Shown: positions 1 through 7,324 of the stretch, piece after piece
Layout of the letters: each line of letters starts with the position of its first letter
Position numbering within the stretch: the first letter of the stretch is position 1
Assembly (NCBI GenBank): GCA_013141375.1
Contig: JABFRC010000200.1
Coordinates: 1-33,283, forward strand
Source of the DNA: Methylococcaceae bacterium
Lineage (GTDB): Bacteria > Pseudomonadota > Gammaproteobacteria > Methylococcales > Methylomonadaceae
Reading direction: 5' to 3'
DNA length: 33,283 nucleotides
Notes under the pieces: generated by a model
The model's input: the letters and a program-made list of their open reading frames with translations, nothing else
Told to the model about the DNA's origin: nothing
Database searches by the model: none
Translations under genes and position numbers: made by a program

Positions 1-1668
1 CTTGCAATCGCAAGTGTCGCGCAGGCAGGCCCTTCCCCCGTTGTCAGCTTCGGTTCTTATAAGAGTCATCAAATTAATGTCGACGTATTCGGACAGAATA
101 TTCCTGGTGACCGGGGCAATGAGCCCACGATAGCCCTCAATCCACTCAATCCGGCCAATATTGTTATCGGCTGGCGCATGTTTGATTCACCACCCACAGC
201 CTTGAAACATGGGGGCGTTGGGGTTAGTTTCGATGGTGGCCTGAGTTGGAGTAACTCAAAGCTACAAGCCTTAACGGGACAAACCCGCACCGACCCTGTG
301 CTGGATGTCGATTCAAACGGCAATTTCTATTACCAATCGTTGGGGCTGGGAGGAGAAGACAGAACCTCAGTTTTTAAATCCAGCGATGGGGGGATCAACT
401 GGTCCGAGCCTGTGTTTCAATTTAATGGTGATAAAAACTGGCTTGCCATTGATAAAACCTCAGGTCCCAGCAATGGCATTATCTACAGCACCTGGCGCCG
501 AACCAGCTTTCCCAATCCAGATCCCAGTTATATTCCGAAATATTTCATACGCTCGGTAGATGGCGGTATCAGTTATCAGGAGCCCGATGCCCCATTGCCT
601 GTGCCTTATTTTGGTTTTGGCAGAATCGCAATTGGTCCGGAAGGCAATGTTTATCTTTCCGGCTTTGATGAATCACTCCTTTCTATCAATGCACTCGGTG
701 TTATTCGTCAGGGACACTATTTCTTAAAGTCCGTCAATGCCAAGGAGCCTTCTATTTCACCCACATTTACTGCCAAAAAGATTGATATGGGCGGAAATTC
801 GGTGATGCTTCTTTCTCCGCAGTTGCAACTTCCAAATCCGCTTGGAGGCGATGGCGATATTCAAATTGCTGCCGATCAATCTACCGGTCCTTTACGGGGG
901 AATATATACATGCTCGCCCATGTGGTTCCCTATGACTGGATACCTGGAGGGGATCCGTTGGATGTCCATTTTGTGCGCAGCACCGATGGTGGTGAGACAT
1001 GGTCAGCGTCGACGCGTCTCAACGATGACAGTCCGAGTGCCGACGCCTATCAATGGTTTCCAATGCTTAGCGTAGCACCCAATTCCCGTATCGACGCAGT
1101 TTGGTACGATACCCGCAATGCTACGGGCTTGACGCCCTATCGATTTTCACAACTTTACTACACCTATTCCTGGGACGGCGGCATAACCTGGAGTCATAAC
1201 CAAGCAGTGACGCCGATCTTCAATACCCACCTGCCGAATAGTATTGTGAATGGTGAAGAAAGACCGGCAGATAAAATCGGCGACTACACGCAGATGCTGT
1301 CCGATGCCAATGGTGCACATATCGCCTACACCGCTACTTTCAATGGCGAACAGGATGTGTACTATCTGAATATATTCCCGGACTGTAATAACAACAGGCT
1401 GTCTGATGTGCTCGATATTGAACAACGTAAAAGCGGTGATACCAATGTCAACCATATTCCCGATTCATGCGAGAACATCACTGTATCCGGTGATATAGAC
1501 GGCGACCGCGATGTCGATCAACTGGATGTCAATCTGTTACTGGCCGTTAAAAACAAACCGGCTACCGGTGCGAATGATCCACGGGATTTAGACAAAAATG
1601 GCGTAGTTAACCTGCTGGATGCGCGAAAGCAGACCTTACTATGCACTCGGCCGCGATGTGCTGTGTAG
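1..1668 (+). CDS. Asp-box (BNR/sialidase-like) exported protein with C-terminal dockerin; 5' end outside window
   Basis: The ORF track starts at 178, but the same frame is open back to base 1 and reads LAIASVAQA then GPSPVV, which looks like the end of a signal peptide with AQA|G cleavage. The true start is therefore a short distance before the window. Five Asp-box motifs are visible (SFDGGLSW, SSDGGINW, SVDGGISY, STDGGETW, SWDGGITW), the hallmark of a sialidase-type beta-propeller. A DCNNN...PDSCE segment, like the Ca-binding linkers of surface proteins, precedes two dockerin-like calcium loops (DIDGDRDVDQLD and DLDKNGVVNLLD). The last residues are LLCTRPRCAV, a two-Cys tail. Sialidase activity is not implied: Asp boxes are structural and I see no Arg triad. 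The next gene encodes a cohesin-like protein, a possible binding partner. Exported and probably surface-held. Confidence 0.85.
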   Translation, partial: LAIASVAQAGPSPVVSFGSYKSHQINVDVFGQNIPGDRGNEPTIALNPLNPANIVIGWRMFDSPPTALKHGGVGVSFDGGLSWSNSKLQALTGQTRTDPVLDVDSNGNFYYQSLGLGGEDRTSVFKSSDGGINWSEPVFQFNGDKNWLAIDKTSGPSNGIIYSTWRRTSFPNPDPSYIPKYFIRSVDGGISYQEPDAPLPVPYFGFGRIAIGPEGNVYLSGFDESLLSINALGVIRQGHYFLKSVNAKEPSISPTFTAKKIDMGGNSVMLLSPQLQLPNPLGGDGDIQIAADQSTGPLRGNIYMLAHVVPYDWIPGGDPLDVHFVRSTDGGETWSASTRLNDDSPSADAYQWFPMLSVAPNSRIDAVWYDTRNATGLTPYRFSQLYYTYSWDGGITWSHNQAVTPIFNTHLPNSIVNGEERPADKIGDYTQMLSDANGAHIAYTATFNGEQDVYYLNIFPDCNNNRLSDVLDIEQRKSGDTNVNHIPDSCENITVSGDIDGDRDVDQLDVNLLLAVKNKPATGANDPRDLDKNGVVNLLDARKQTLLCTRPRCAV

Positions 1669-1715
1669 TCACAACACGCCACCTATAAAAATAAGAACCT
1701 TAAGAGACTTTATCC

Positions 1716-2306
1716 ATGAACCCCTTAATTTACAGATTGTTTTTTCTAGCGTCATTCCTGTTGTTTAACGGCGTGACCCAGGCCAATATCAGCCTGGGCA
1801 TCACCCCAATTACTCAGTCAGGAAACTCAGTCAATCTAGGCCTAGTGATTTCCGGCTTGGGAAGTGCTTCCGCACCATCGCTTGGCGGATACGATTTTGA
1901 CATTGGTTTTGATCCTGCCCACTTATCTTTTGACAGTGCCGTCTTTGGTGATTCGGTTTTGGGCAATCAACTGGATTTGTCCAATTTTGGTTCAAACTAC
2001 ACGACTGCTAATGTCGGCAGCCCAGGTCTTTTGAATTTATCCGAACTGTCTTTCGATGCCATTTCCGACTTAAACACCCTGCAAGCCGATAGTTTTACCT
2101 TGGCAACGCTCAGCTTTAATGTGCTCAACCCAGGCACCAGTCAATTGGATATTACAATTAATACCTTGAGCGATGCCGATGGCAGTGCGCTCCTGGCAAA
2201 CAATACCTCTGTCGCCATCACCACCGTTCCTGTACCGGGGGCAGTCTGGCTAATGCTCAGCGGATTGGGTGTGTTTTTCAGAAAATATCCATTGCTAACT
2301 AATTAG
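1716..2306 (+). CDS. Cohesin-like protein with PEP-CTERM-type sorting tail
   Basis: A 196-residue protein with an N-terminal signal peptide ending near TQA|NIS. The body has the look of a cohesin domain: alternating hydrophobic strands, the segment LGGYDFDIGFDPAHLSFDS, and a later LATLSFNVLNPG strand. The C terminus VPVPGAVWLMLSGLGVFFRK fits the VPxPxAxWL variant of PEP-CTERM, with a hydrophobic helix and a short basic end. In the known family such tails are recognised by exosortase in the inner membrane and the protein reaches the outer surface or exopolysaccharide. It begins 47 bases after the dockerin gene with a purine-rich AAGAGA before the ATG, so co-transcription is likely. The adjacent dockerin suggests a cohesin-dockerin pair, which is inference. 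No exosortase gene lies in the window. Confidence 0.8.
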   Translation: MNPLIYRLFFLASFLLFNGVTQANISLGITPITQSGNSVNLGLVISGLGSASAPSLGGYDFDIGFDPAHLSFDSAVFGDSVLGNQLDLSNFGSNYTTANVGSPGLLNLSELSFDAISDLNTLQADSFTLATLSFNVLNPGTSQLDITINTLSDADGSALLANNTSVAITTVPVPGAVWLMLSGLGVFFRKYPLLTN

Positions 2307-2363
2307 TCACTGTTCAGTACCTTTAAATTCTATAAAAACAGGCTATTAGTTCGCCAGGTTTGT

Positions 2364-2403
2364 TGGGAGCGACACCTACGTCGCGACGTAGGTGTCGCTC
2401 CCA
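2364..2403. repeat. Perfect 40-nt palindrome, REP-like element
   Basis: TGGGAGCGACACCTACGTCG is followed directly by its exact reverse complement, giving two 20-base arms with no spacer. The GGGAGCGAC start and GTCGCGAC centre resemble REP sequences handled by RAYT (IS200-like) transposases in gammaproteobacteria. It lies between the PEP-CTERM gene and the TonB receptor. I see no second copy in this window and no T tract after it, so it is not a standard terminator, although the hairpin could still stabilise or end the upstream transcript. Confidence 0.75.
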
Positions 2404-2456
2404 CAGATGACCTGAATAGTTACACTGATTATTTTGCGTCCATATCACCCATTCCA

Positions 2457-4493
2457 TTGAAAAAACTATTTATTGTTTGTCTGATTTCAATATCAGCACA
2501 TGCCGATGAAACCCTGACCTTGCAAACCATGCAGGTCACCGCAGGTCGTTCGACCATTGACAGCTTTAACGTACCCACTGCTATTACCGTGATCGATCAG
2601 GATGACATTGAAAAACAGGTGCCGCAGATCCTGCCTGATCTGCTGCGGGGACAAACAGGGGTATTTGTGCAGGAAACCACCCCCGGCCAGGGAATTCCCA
2701 TCATCAGAGGTCTAAAAGGATCGGAAGTTCTCTATCTTGTAGATGGTATGCGACTAAGCAATGCCATTTTCCGTAATTCGCCGAATCAGTACACAGCGAT
2801 GCTTGACCCTTTCAATGTAGAAAGCATCGAGGTGTTACGCGGTCCATCATCATCCCTTTATGGCGGCGATGCGATGGGCGGCGTGGTGCAAGTGATGACG
2901 CCCACGCCTCGATTTTACGGCTCCGAATGGCAATCAAACGCCGCATTCGACAACAGTTATGCCAGTGCCGAAAATGCCTTTCAAACCCATATGAAACTTA
3001 GTGCAGGCAATGAGAAACTTGCCGTGCTGGGAGGTTTTGGGTATCAGGATTTTGATGACCGTGTCGCAGGGGGGGGTGAAGAGCAAGCTCATTCAAGTTT
3101 TAAATCCTGGGCGAGCAATAGTAAAGTCATTTACCACCCAAACAATGCTCATGAATTGCTGTTGGACATGCAGTATTACAACCAGCCTAAAACACCGCGT
3201 TATGATGAATTAATGCCGGGATACGGCCAAACCAACCCCAGCTCTTCAGTATTCTACTTCGAGCCCAACGAACGGCTGTTTTTGCATGGCAGATACCGTT
3301 ACACGCACAACACGCCGTTATTTGATAGTCTGGAGTTCCATGCTGCCCATCAACGAATCACGGATGACAGGCGAGCTCGGGATTTCGGAGATTCTATAGA
3401 AACCAGAGAGCGCAATGCCAGTCTTTTAACAGGGTTTACAGTTCAAGCGGCCCTGGCTCATTGGCCCCGTTCTCAATTGGTATACGGTTTTGAGTTTTAT
3501 CATGATGAAGTCGACAGCCGACGTTTTGATACCGATATCAATACAGGAACAGCTTCTACTGAAAAGAGTCGCTTCCCAAACGCTTCCACGATGGATTCTT
3601 ATGCACTGTATGGCAATGAGACCCTGCAGCTTGGCGAGCGCTTGCAGTTCATGCTGGGCACACGCTACAGCCATTACCATACGATACTGGCTCCGGCAGA
3701 TCGCGGCGTTGGCGCCAGGCTCGATCATGATGATGTCACCGGCAATGTCGGTTTGTCCTATTTACTGATTGACGGACTTAAATTTGTCAGCAACTTTGGA
3801 CGCGGTTTTCGTCCGCCGAATGTGTTTGACCTGGGTACGCTGGGCTCTCGACCGGGAAATCGTCACAACATCGCCAATCCCGCACTAACCCCCGAAACCC
3901 TATTGACCTGGGATGGAGGATTCAAATTTCAGAACAGGGTCTGGCAGGCTGAAGCTATCGGCTTTGTTACGGACTACCGAGATAAAATTACCAGTGTGTT
4001 GACCGGTGATAAGATTGCGGGACGTGATGTTGTTCAAAACCAGAATGTTAATAAAGTAAAACTTTACGGAGTAGAATTTGGCGCCCGATTTTTTGCCAGT
4101 GACCAACTTGAACTGTTTAGCAGCGTCAATTACACGCTGGGCGACGAAACCTTCACCGACGGCAAAAGCTTACCGGCAGACCGCATTCCGCCCTTAAATG
4201 GTCGATTCGGCCTACATTACACTCTGATGCCAACACTTTGGATTGAGTCTTATACCCGCTTCGCCAGCAGGCAGAATCGATTGAGTGGTCGTGATCGGGA
4301 TGACCCGCGCATCAATCCGGCGGGGACTGCAGGCTGGGCGACCTTAAATCTTCGTGCTGGCTGGAAACCCCATGAAAATTGGGCACTCCAACTGAGTCTT
4401 GAAAACTTGCTGGACAAAAACTACAGAGAACATGGCTCAGGCATCGATGCAACAGGCGTCAATGTCATCGCCAGCCTGCACATGACCTTGTAA
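2457..4493 (+). CDS. TonB-dependent outer-membrane receptor
   Basis: 678 residues, normal size for the family. The start is TTG: it gives a clean signal peptide (MKKLFIVCLISISAHA|DET), and no in-frame ATG exists between it and the REP palindrome. No good Shine-Dalgarno is visible. ETLTLQTMQVTA just after the signal is TonB-box-like. The plug domain (about 35-150) carries IPIIRGLKGSEVLYLVDGMR and VLRGPSSSLYGGDAMGGVV. The barrel includes FRPPNVFDLG followed by NPALTPE, which matches the FRAP/NPxL region of HmuR-like heme or hemoglobin receptors. The C terminus ends in an aromatic-poor SLHMTL strand. It imports a ligand across the outer membrane using TonB energy. Heme is one candidate, but metal chelates or other ligands cannot be excluded. 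No periplasmic binding protein or permease is adjacent. Confidence 0.92.
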   Translation: MKKLFIVCLISISAHADETLTLQTMQVTAGRSTIDSFNVPTAITVIDQDDIEKQVPQILPDLLRGQTGVFVQETTPGQGIPIIRGLKGSEVLYLVDGMRLSNAIFRNSPNQYTAMLDPFNVESIEVLRGPSSSLYGGDAMGGVVQVMTPTPRFYGSEWQSNAAFDNSYASAENAFQTHMKLSAGNEKLAVLGGFGYQDFDDRVAGGGEEQAHSSFKSWASNSKVIYHPNNAHELLLDMQYYNQPKTPRYDELMPGYGQTNPSSSVFYFEPNERLFLHGRYRYTHNTPLFDSLEFHAAHQRITDDRRARDFGDSIETRERNASLLTGFTVQAALAHWPRSQLVYGFEFYHDEVDSRRFDTDINTGTASTEKSRFPNASTMDSYALYGNETLQLGERLQFMLGTRYSHYHTILAPADRGVGARLDHDDVTGNVGLSYLLIDGLKFVSNFGRGFRPPNVFDLGTLGSRPGNRHNIANPALTPETLLTWDGGFKFQNRVWQAEAIGFVTDYRDKITSVLTGDKIAGRDVVQNQNVNKVKLYGVEFGARFFASDQLELFSSVNYTLGDETFTDGKSLPADRIPPLNGRFGLHYTLMPTLWIESYTRFASRQNRLSGRDRDDPRINPAGTAGWATLNLRAGWKPHENWALQLSLENLLDKNYREHGSGIDATGVNVIASLHMTL

Positions 4494-4514
4494 ATCTTGA
4501 GGATACTTAATTTA

Positions 4515-4529
4515 ATGCTTTGCTCATGA
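4515..4529 (+). promoter_or_regulatory. Possible 4-codon leader ORF overlapping the trmN6 start
   Basis: ATG CTT TGC TCA TGA sits 12 bases after a TGAGGA ribosome-binding-like sequence. Its stop overlaps the trmN6 ATG as ATGA. The ribosome site is too far (23 bases) from the trmN6 ATG itself, so trmN6 may be translated by re-initiation. It could also be chance. Confidence 0.25.
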
Positions 4530-5233
4530 GCTACTTTCACTGCCAGCAGTTTTCGGTACGACAACAGCAGTCGGCGATGAAGATTTGTACCGATGGTTTG
4601 TTGTTTGGGGCGATGGCGCCGATTAAGCCTGGTGATACTGTTCTGGATATTGGCGCCGGTACCGGCGTGCTGTCGTTGATGGCCGCGCAGCTGGGAGCTG
4701 AGAGGGTGACAGCGGTGGAATTGACCCGCGAAGCCTATGAAGAAGCCGGTTTCAATTTCAGCAATAGCCCATGGTCGGATCGATTGACAGCGGTACATCG
4801 GGATATTCAAAGCTATGCCAGGGAGGAAGATTCGGTCTACGACGTCCTCATCAGTAATCCGCCGTTTTTTGTGCAGCACAGCAAGTCTGTCAGTCCTTCC
4901 AGAAGTATCGCCAGGCATACGGATAGTTTGTCTTTTGCCGAGTTGATTGTGGTAGTTGAGAAATTACTTGCACCACAGGGTTTGTTTTATGTGCTGTTGC
5001 CCACCAATGCGGCGATGCAATTTTCCGAGCTCGCATTGGTGGCGGGCTTGTTTCTAAGTCAGCAAATAAGTTATCGGGGCTATGAAGATAGCCCGACTAA
5101 GGTATCCGCATTGACCTTTAGCCGTATAAAGGCAGATTGTGAATATGGGTTGTTGACAATTTATCAGTCGAAAAGTATTTATACCTTAGCAAGTCAGGCC
5201 TATTTACAGGATTTTTTACTGCGCTTTGCCTAA
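4526..5233 (+). CDS. trmN6: tRNA1(Val) (adenine(37)-N6)-methyltransferase
   Basis: Class I SAM-dependent methyltransferase of the YfiC/TrmN6 family, which methylates A37 of tRNA-Val in the cytoplasm. Visible features: N-terminal FSVRQQQSAMKICTDGLLFGA, typical of the family; SAM loop LDIGAGTGVLSL; an acidic residue after strand 2 (AVEL); and the catalytic ISNPPFF (NPPF/Y) motif used by N6-adenine methyltransferases. About 235 residues, near the E. coli length. The track starts at TTG 4520; I prefer ATG 4526, which gives MSYFHCQQF and aligns with the family start. It follows the TonB receptor by 32 bases. The role is firm at family level. Confidence 0.9.
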   Translation: MSYFHCQQFSVRQQQSAMKICTDGLLFGAMAPIKPGDTVLDIGAGTGVLSLMAAQLGAERVTAVELTREAYEEAGFNFSNSPWSDRLTAVHRDIQSYAREEDSVYDVLISNPPFFVQHSKSVSPSRSIARHTDSLSFAELIVVVEKLLAPQGLFYVLLPTNAAMQFSELALVAGLFLSQQISYRGYEDSPTKVSALTFSRIKADCEYGLLTIYQSKSIYTLASQAYLQDFLLRFA

Positions 5234-5358
5234 GTTTAAGTCTCTATTTACGGCTGTCTATGTTCGTCAACGAACAGAATTCCGAGTTACTAAAATCTAC
5301 TATCCCATTGGCGCACAGTTATTACGATTGCCGATTTCTCTGCTTGATTGTCAGCGGG

Positions 5359-5397
5359 TACATCTCGGCTTGAGCCGAGATGTATGGTGGTTTTTGG
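5359..5397 (+). terminator. Probable terminator after trmN6
   Basis: TACATCTCGGCT and AGCCGAGATGTA form a perfect 12-bp inverted repeat separated by two bases, followed after TGGTGG by TTTTT. The T tract is a few bases further than ideal. The 229-base gap between trmN6 and the next gene holds nothing else I can support. Confidence 0.5.
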
Positions 5398-5462
5398 CAA
5401 AAATCATGGTTGTAAATTAACTGGCCCGGCAAAACACAATTTAATTATTAAGGGCTTCAATC

Positions 5463-5960
5463 ATGAAATATGTTTACGTTATTCCCGTTGCTTTATTTAG
5501 CATTATCACGACCAATGCATTCGGCGCTTATAGCTGCAAGCCGATATCGGGCTCAATAGAGCAATTAGCCGTTGATCCTGTCTGTAAAATTTTGAAAGAT
5601 AAAGCTGTGCATTTTCCTGATGTCACATTTTATGGTGCTCTCGGCAGCTGTTTTTCAGGTAAGTTACAGGGGACTCTTGGCGGAAAGCCGGTGACCGGGA
5701 TATCTTCTTCAGGTTTGACAGTGAATGGCATTGGTAAGCTAACGTCAGCTTCAACAATTCGTGTGTATTCTGGATCAAATGAATTAGGAAGATTGTTTAC
5801 TAAAGATTTGCTGTCCGACCCTGAAGGCAATACATCTGAATTTGTTAGTGTGGTGGACGGTAGCAAACAATTTAAAGGCGGTCACGGCAGTCTTGAAATT
5901 ATCGGTAACGGGTTATACCAAGCCACCAGCTTTTCGGGCGTTATCTGCACGGAAGATTAA
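5463..5960 (+). CDS. Small secreted protein of unknown function
   Basis: 165 residues with a clear signal peptide (VIPVALFSIITTNAFG|AYS). The mature part has four cysteines (YSCKP, DPVCK, GSCFSG, VICTE), enough for two disulfides. It is rich in Gly and Ser with alternating hydrophobic residues, suggesting a small beta-rich periplasmic or extracellular domain. An AAGGG sequence stands upstream of the ATG. I do not recognise the family. It is a stand-alone gene with hairpins on both sides (5359-5397 and 5986-6022), and no neighbour suggests a role. Confidence 0.75.
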   Translation: MKYVYVIPVALFSIITTNAFGAYSCKPISGSIEQLAVDPVCKILKDKAVHFPDVTFYGALGSCFSGKLQGTLGGKPVTGISSSGLTVNGIGKLTSASTIRVYSGSNELGRLFTKDLLSDPEGNTSEFVSVVDGSKQFKGGHGSLEIIGNGLYQATSFSGVICTED

Positions 5961-5985
5961 TTCTTCTTAAATCAGCAGTCCTCTT

Positions 5986-6022
5986 TGCCTAAGCAAGTTT
6001 TACTTGGCTTAGGCAGATTTTC
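5986..6022 (+). terminator. Terminator between convergent genes
   Basis: TGCCTAAGCAAG, loop TTTTA, then CTTGGCTTAGGCA: an 8-bp perfect base plus an upper stem with one bulged G, then GATTTT. It lies between the secreted protein gene and the oppositely oriented oxidoreductase gene. The T run favours the plus strand. Confidence 0.6.
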
Positions 6023-6047
6023 TGAGAATGAACACATAGTTAAACGA

Positions 6048-7064
6048 TTACTTTCCCAAGCGTATAACACGCCCTTGGGCTGCAGATTGCAAGGCGGCGA
6101 CGATAATCTGGCAGTTGGCTTTGGCATCTTCAAAAGATAAAGCCGGAGCCGTACCATTTAAAATGCAATCGCTGAAATGTTCAATTTCCAGCCGGAAGTG
6201 ATTGGCAGCGGGAAGGCGTTCTTCGGTTTGGCGACCATCTTCATTCCACCAGGAAATCACTGGAACATCGCCGGGTAATTGCCATACGGTATGGCAAATG
6301 ATGCCGCCACGGGTGCCGATAATTTCATATTCGCATTTACGGGCGCGTTCAAAACTGAAATCAAAATGGGCCAGGGTGCCGTCACCAAAATCCAGGATGC
6401 CGCTGCTGGTGGTATCTGCGCCGCTCTCTGCATAATTGGCAATGGCTGTGACTGCAATGGGGAGTTGATCAAAAAACATCCGTGCGGAATGAATGGCGTA
6501 GCAGCCGATATCCCACATGGCACCGCCGCCGCGTTCAACGCTTTCTGCCAAACGATACATCCGTGCCGGGCGCATCATAAAAGAGTAGCTGGCGCGTACT
6601 GAGCGGATATCGCCAATCGTGCCCTGATCCAGTAATTCTTTCACCCGGGCATGCTGCGGGTGAAAACGGTACATAAAGCCTTCCATGACTGTGACATTGT
6701 TGCGTTGCGCGGCGGCCTCAATGGCTTCAATATCTTCAATAGTCAGTGCCATCGGCTTTTCGACCAACACATGCTTGCCTTGCTCGATCGCGCGAAGTGC
6801 CCATTCGGCATGCTCATGATTGGCCATTGGTAAGTAGATGGCATCAACGTCAGTGTCGTTCAGCAAGCTTTCCAGATGATCATAAGTACGAACATTTTGT
6901 TGCTGAGGTGCATATTGAGCCAAGGTTTGCGCTGCCGCTCCAGGCCTACGGCTGGCAATCGCCACCAGTTCGGCGTTATTAGCCTCGACAATCGCTGGCA
7001 ACAGGCGCTCATTGACACGAGCAGCTCCTAAAATTCCCCAGCGTAGTTTTTTGTTGTTACTCAT
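6048..7064 (-). CDS. Gfo/Idh/MocA family NAD(P)-dependent oxidoreductase
   Basis: 338 residues from the chosen start. The track begins at 7139, but on the minus strand GAAGAGG abuts the ATG at 7070 and lies six bases before the ATG at 7064, giving MSNNKKLRWGILGAARV directly ahead of the Rossmann fold. Visible: dinucleotide-binding GILGAARV, a VAIASRRPGAA segment, the conserved EKPMALT motif whose Lys is catalytic in this family, and a C-terminal GFO/IDH beta domain. It resembles dihydrodiol or D-xylose dehydrogenases, but the substrate cannot be read from sequence. It is a single gene, convergent with the secreted-protein gene. Confidence 0.88.
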   Translation of the reverse strand: MSNNKKLRWGILGAARVNERLLPAIVEANNAELVAIASRRPGAAAQTLAQYAPQQQNVRTYDHLESLLNDTDVDAIYLPMANHEHAEWALRAIEQGKHVLVEKPMALTIEDIEAIEAAAQRNNVTVMEGFMYRFHPQHARVKELLDQGTIGDIRSVRASYSFMMRPARMYRLAESVERGGGAMWDIGCYAIHSARMFFDQLPIAVTAIANYAESGADTTSSGILDFGDGTLAHFDFSFERARKCEYEIIGTRGGIICHTVWQLPGDVPVISWWNEDGRQTEERLPAANHFRLEIEHFSDCILNGTAPALSFEDAKANCQIIVAALQSAAQGRVIRLGK

Positions 7065-7324
7065 AAGCATCCTCTTCAATTTCTTCCGTTTTAACAGCTT
7101 GGCTAAAACGGGATGGTTGTTAGCGATTTGGTCTGGCAATGATAGCGTAGTTTGCCCGTCAAATTAGCAAACAAGTCTTAAAGCCTTGCGCTTAAGTTTA
7201 GAAGTCCTTAACTGAAGCGCTACTGAATTAACACGAGTTGTAATTGAATGATTACACCTGCACTGGTTTGAACAGGCTAAAGCAAGGTATGCTTAGTACA
7301 CTTAAACCGCTGGAGATATTGATA

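Noticed and set aside
178-180. ATG used by the track as start of the first gene
   Set aside because: The frame is open to base 1 and includes a signal-peptide cleavage site, so this Met is internal.
4421-4918. 165-residue minus-strand ORF over the TonB receptor end and trmN6
   Set aside because: It overlaps two well-supported genes on the other strand and has no recognisable domain.
5226-5420. 64-residue ORF overlapping the end of trmN6
   Set aside because: TTG start, no ribosome site, no domain look, and it runs through the hairpin terminator at 5359-5384.
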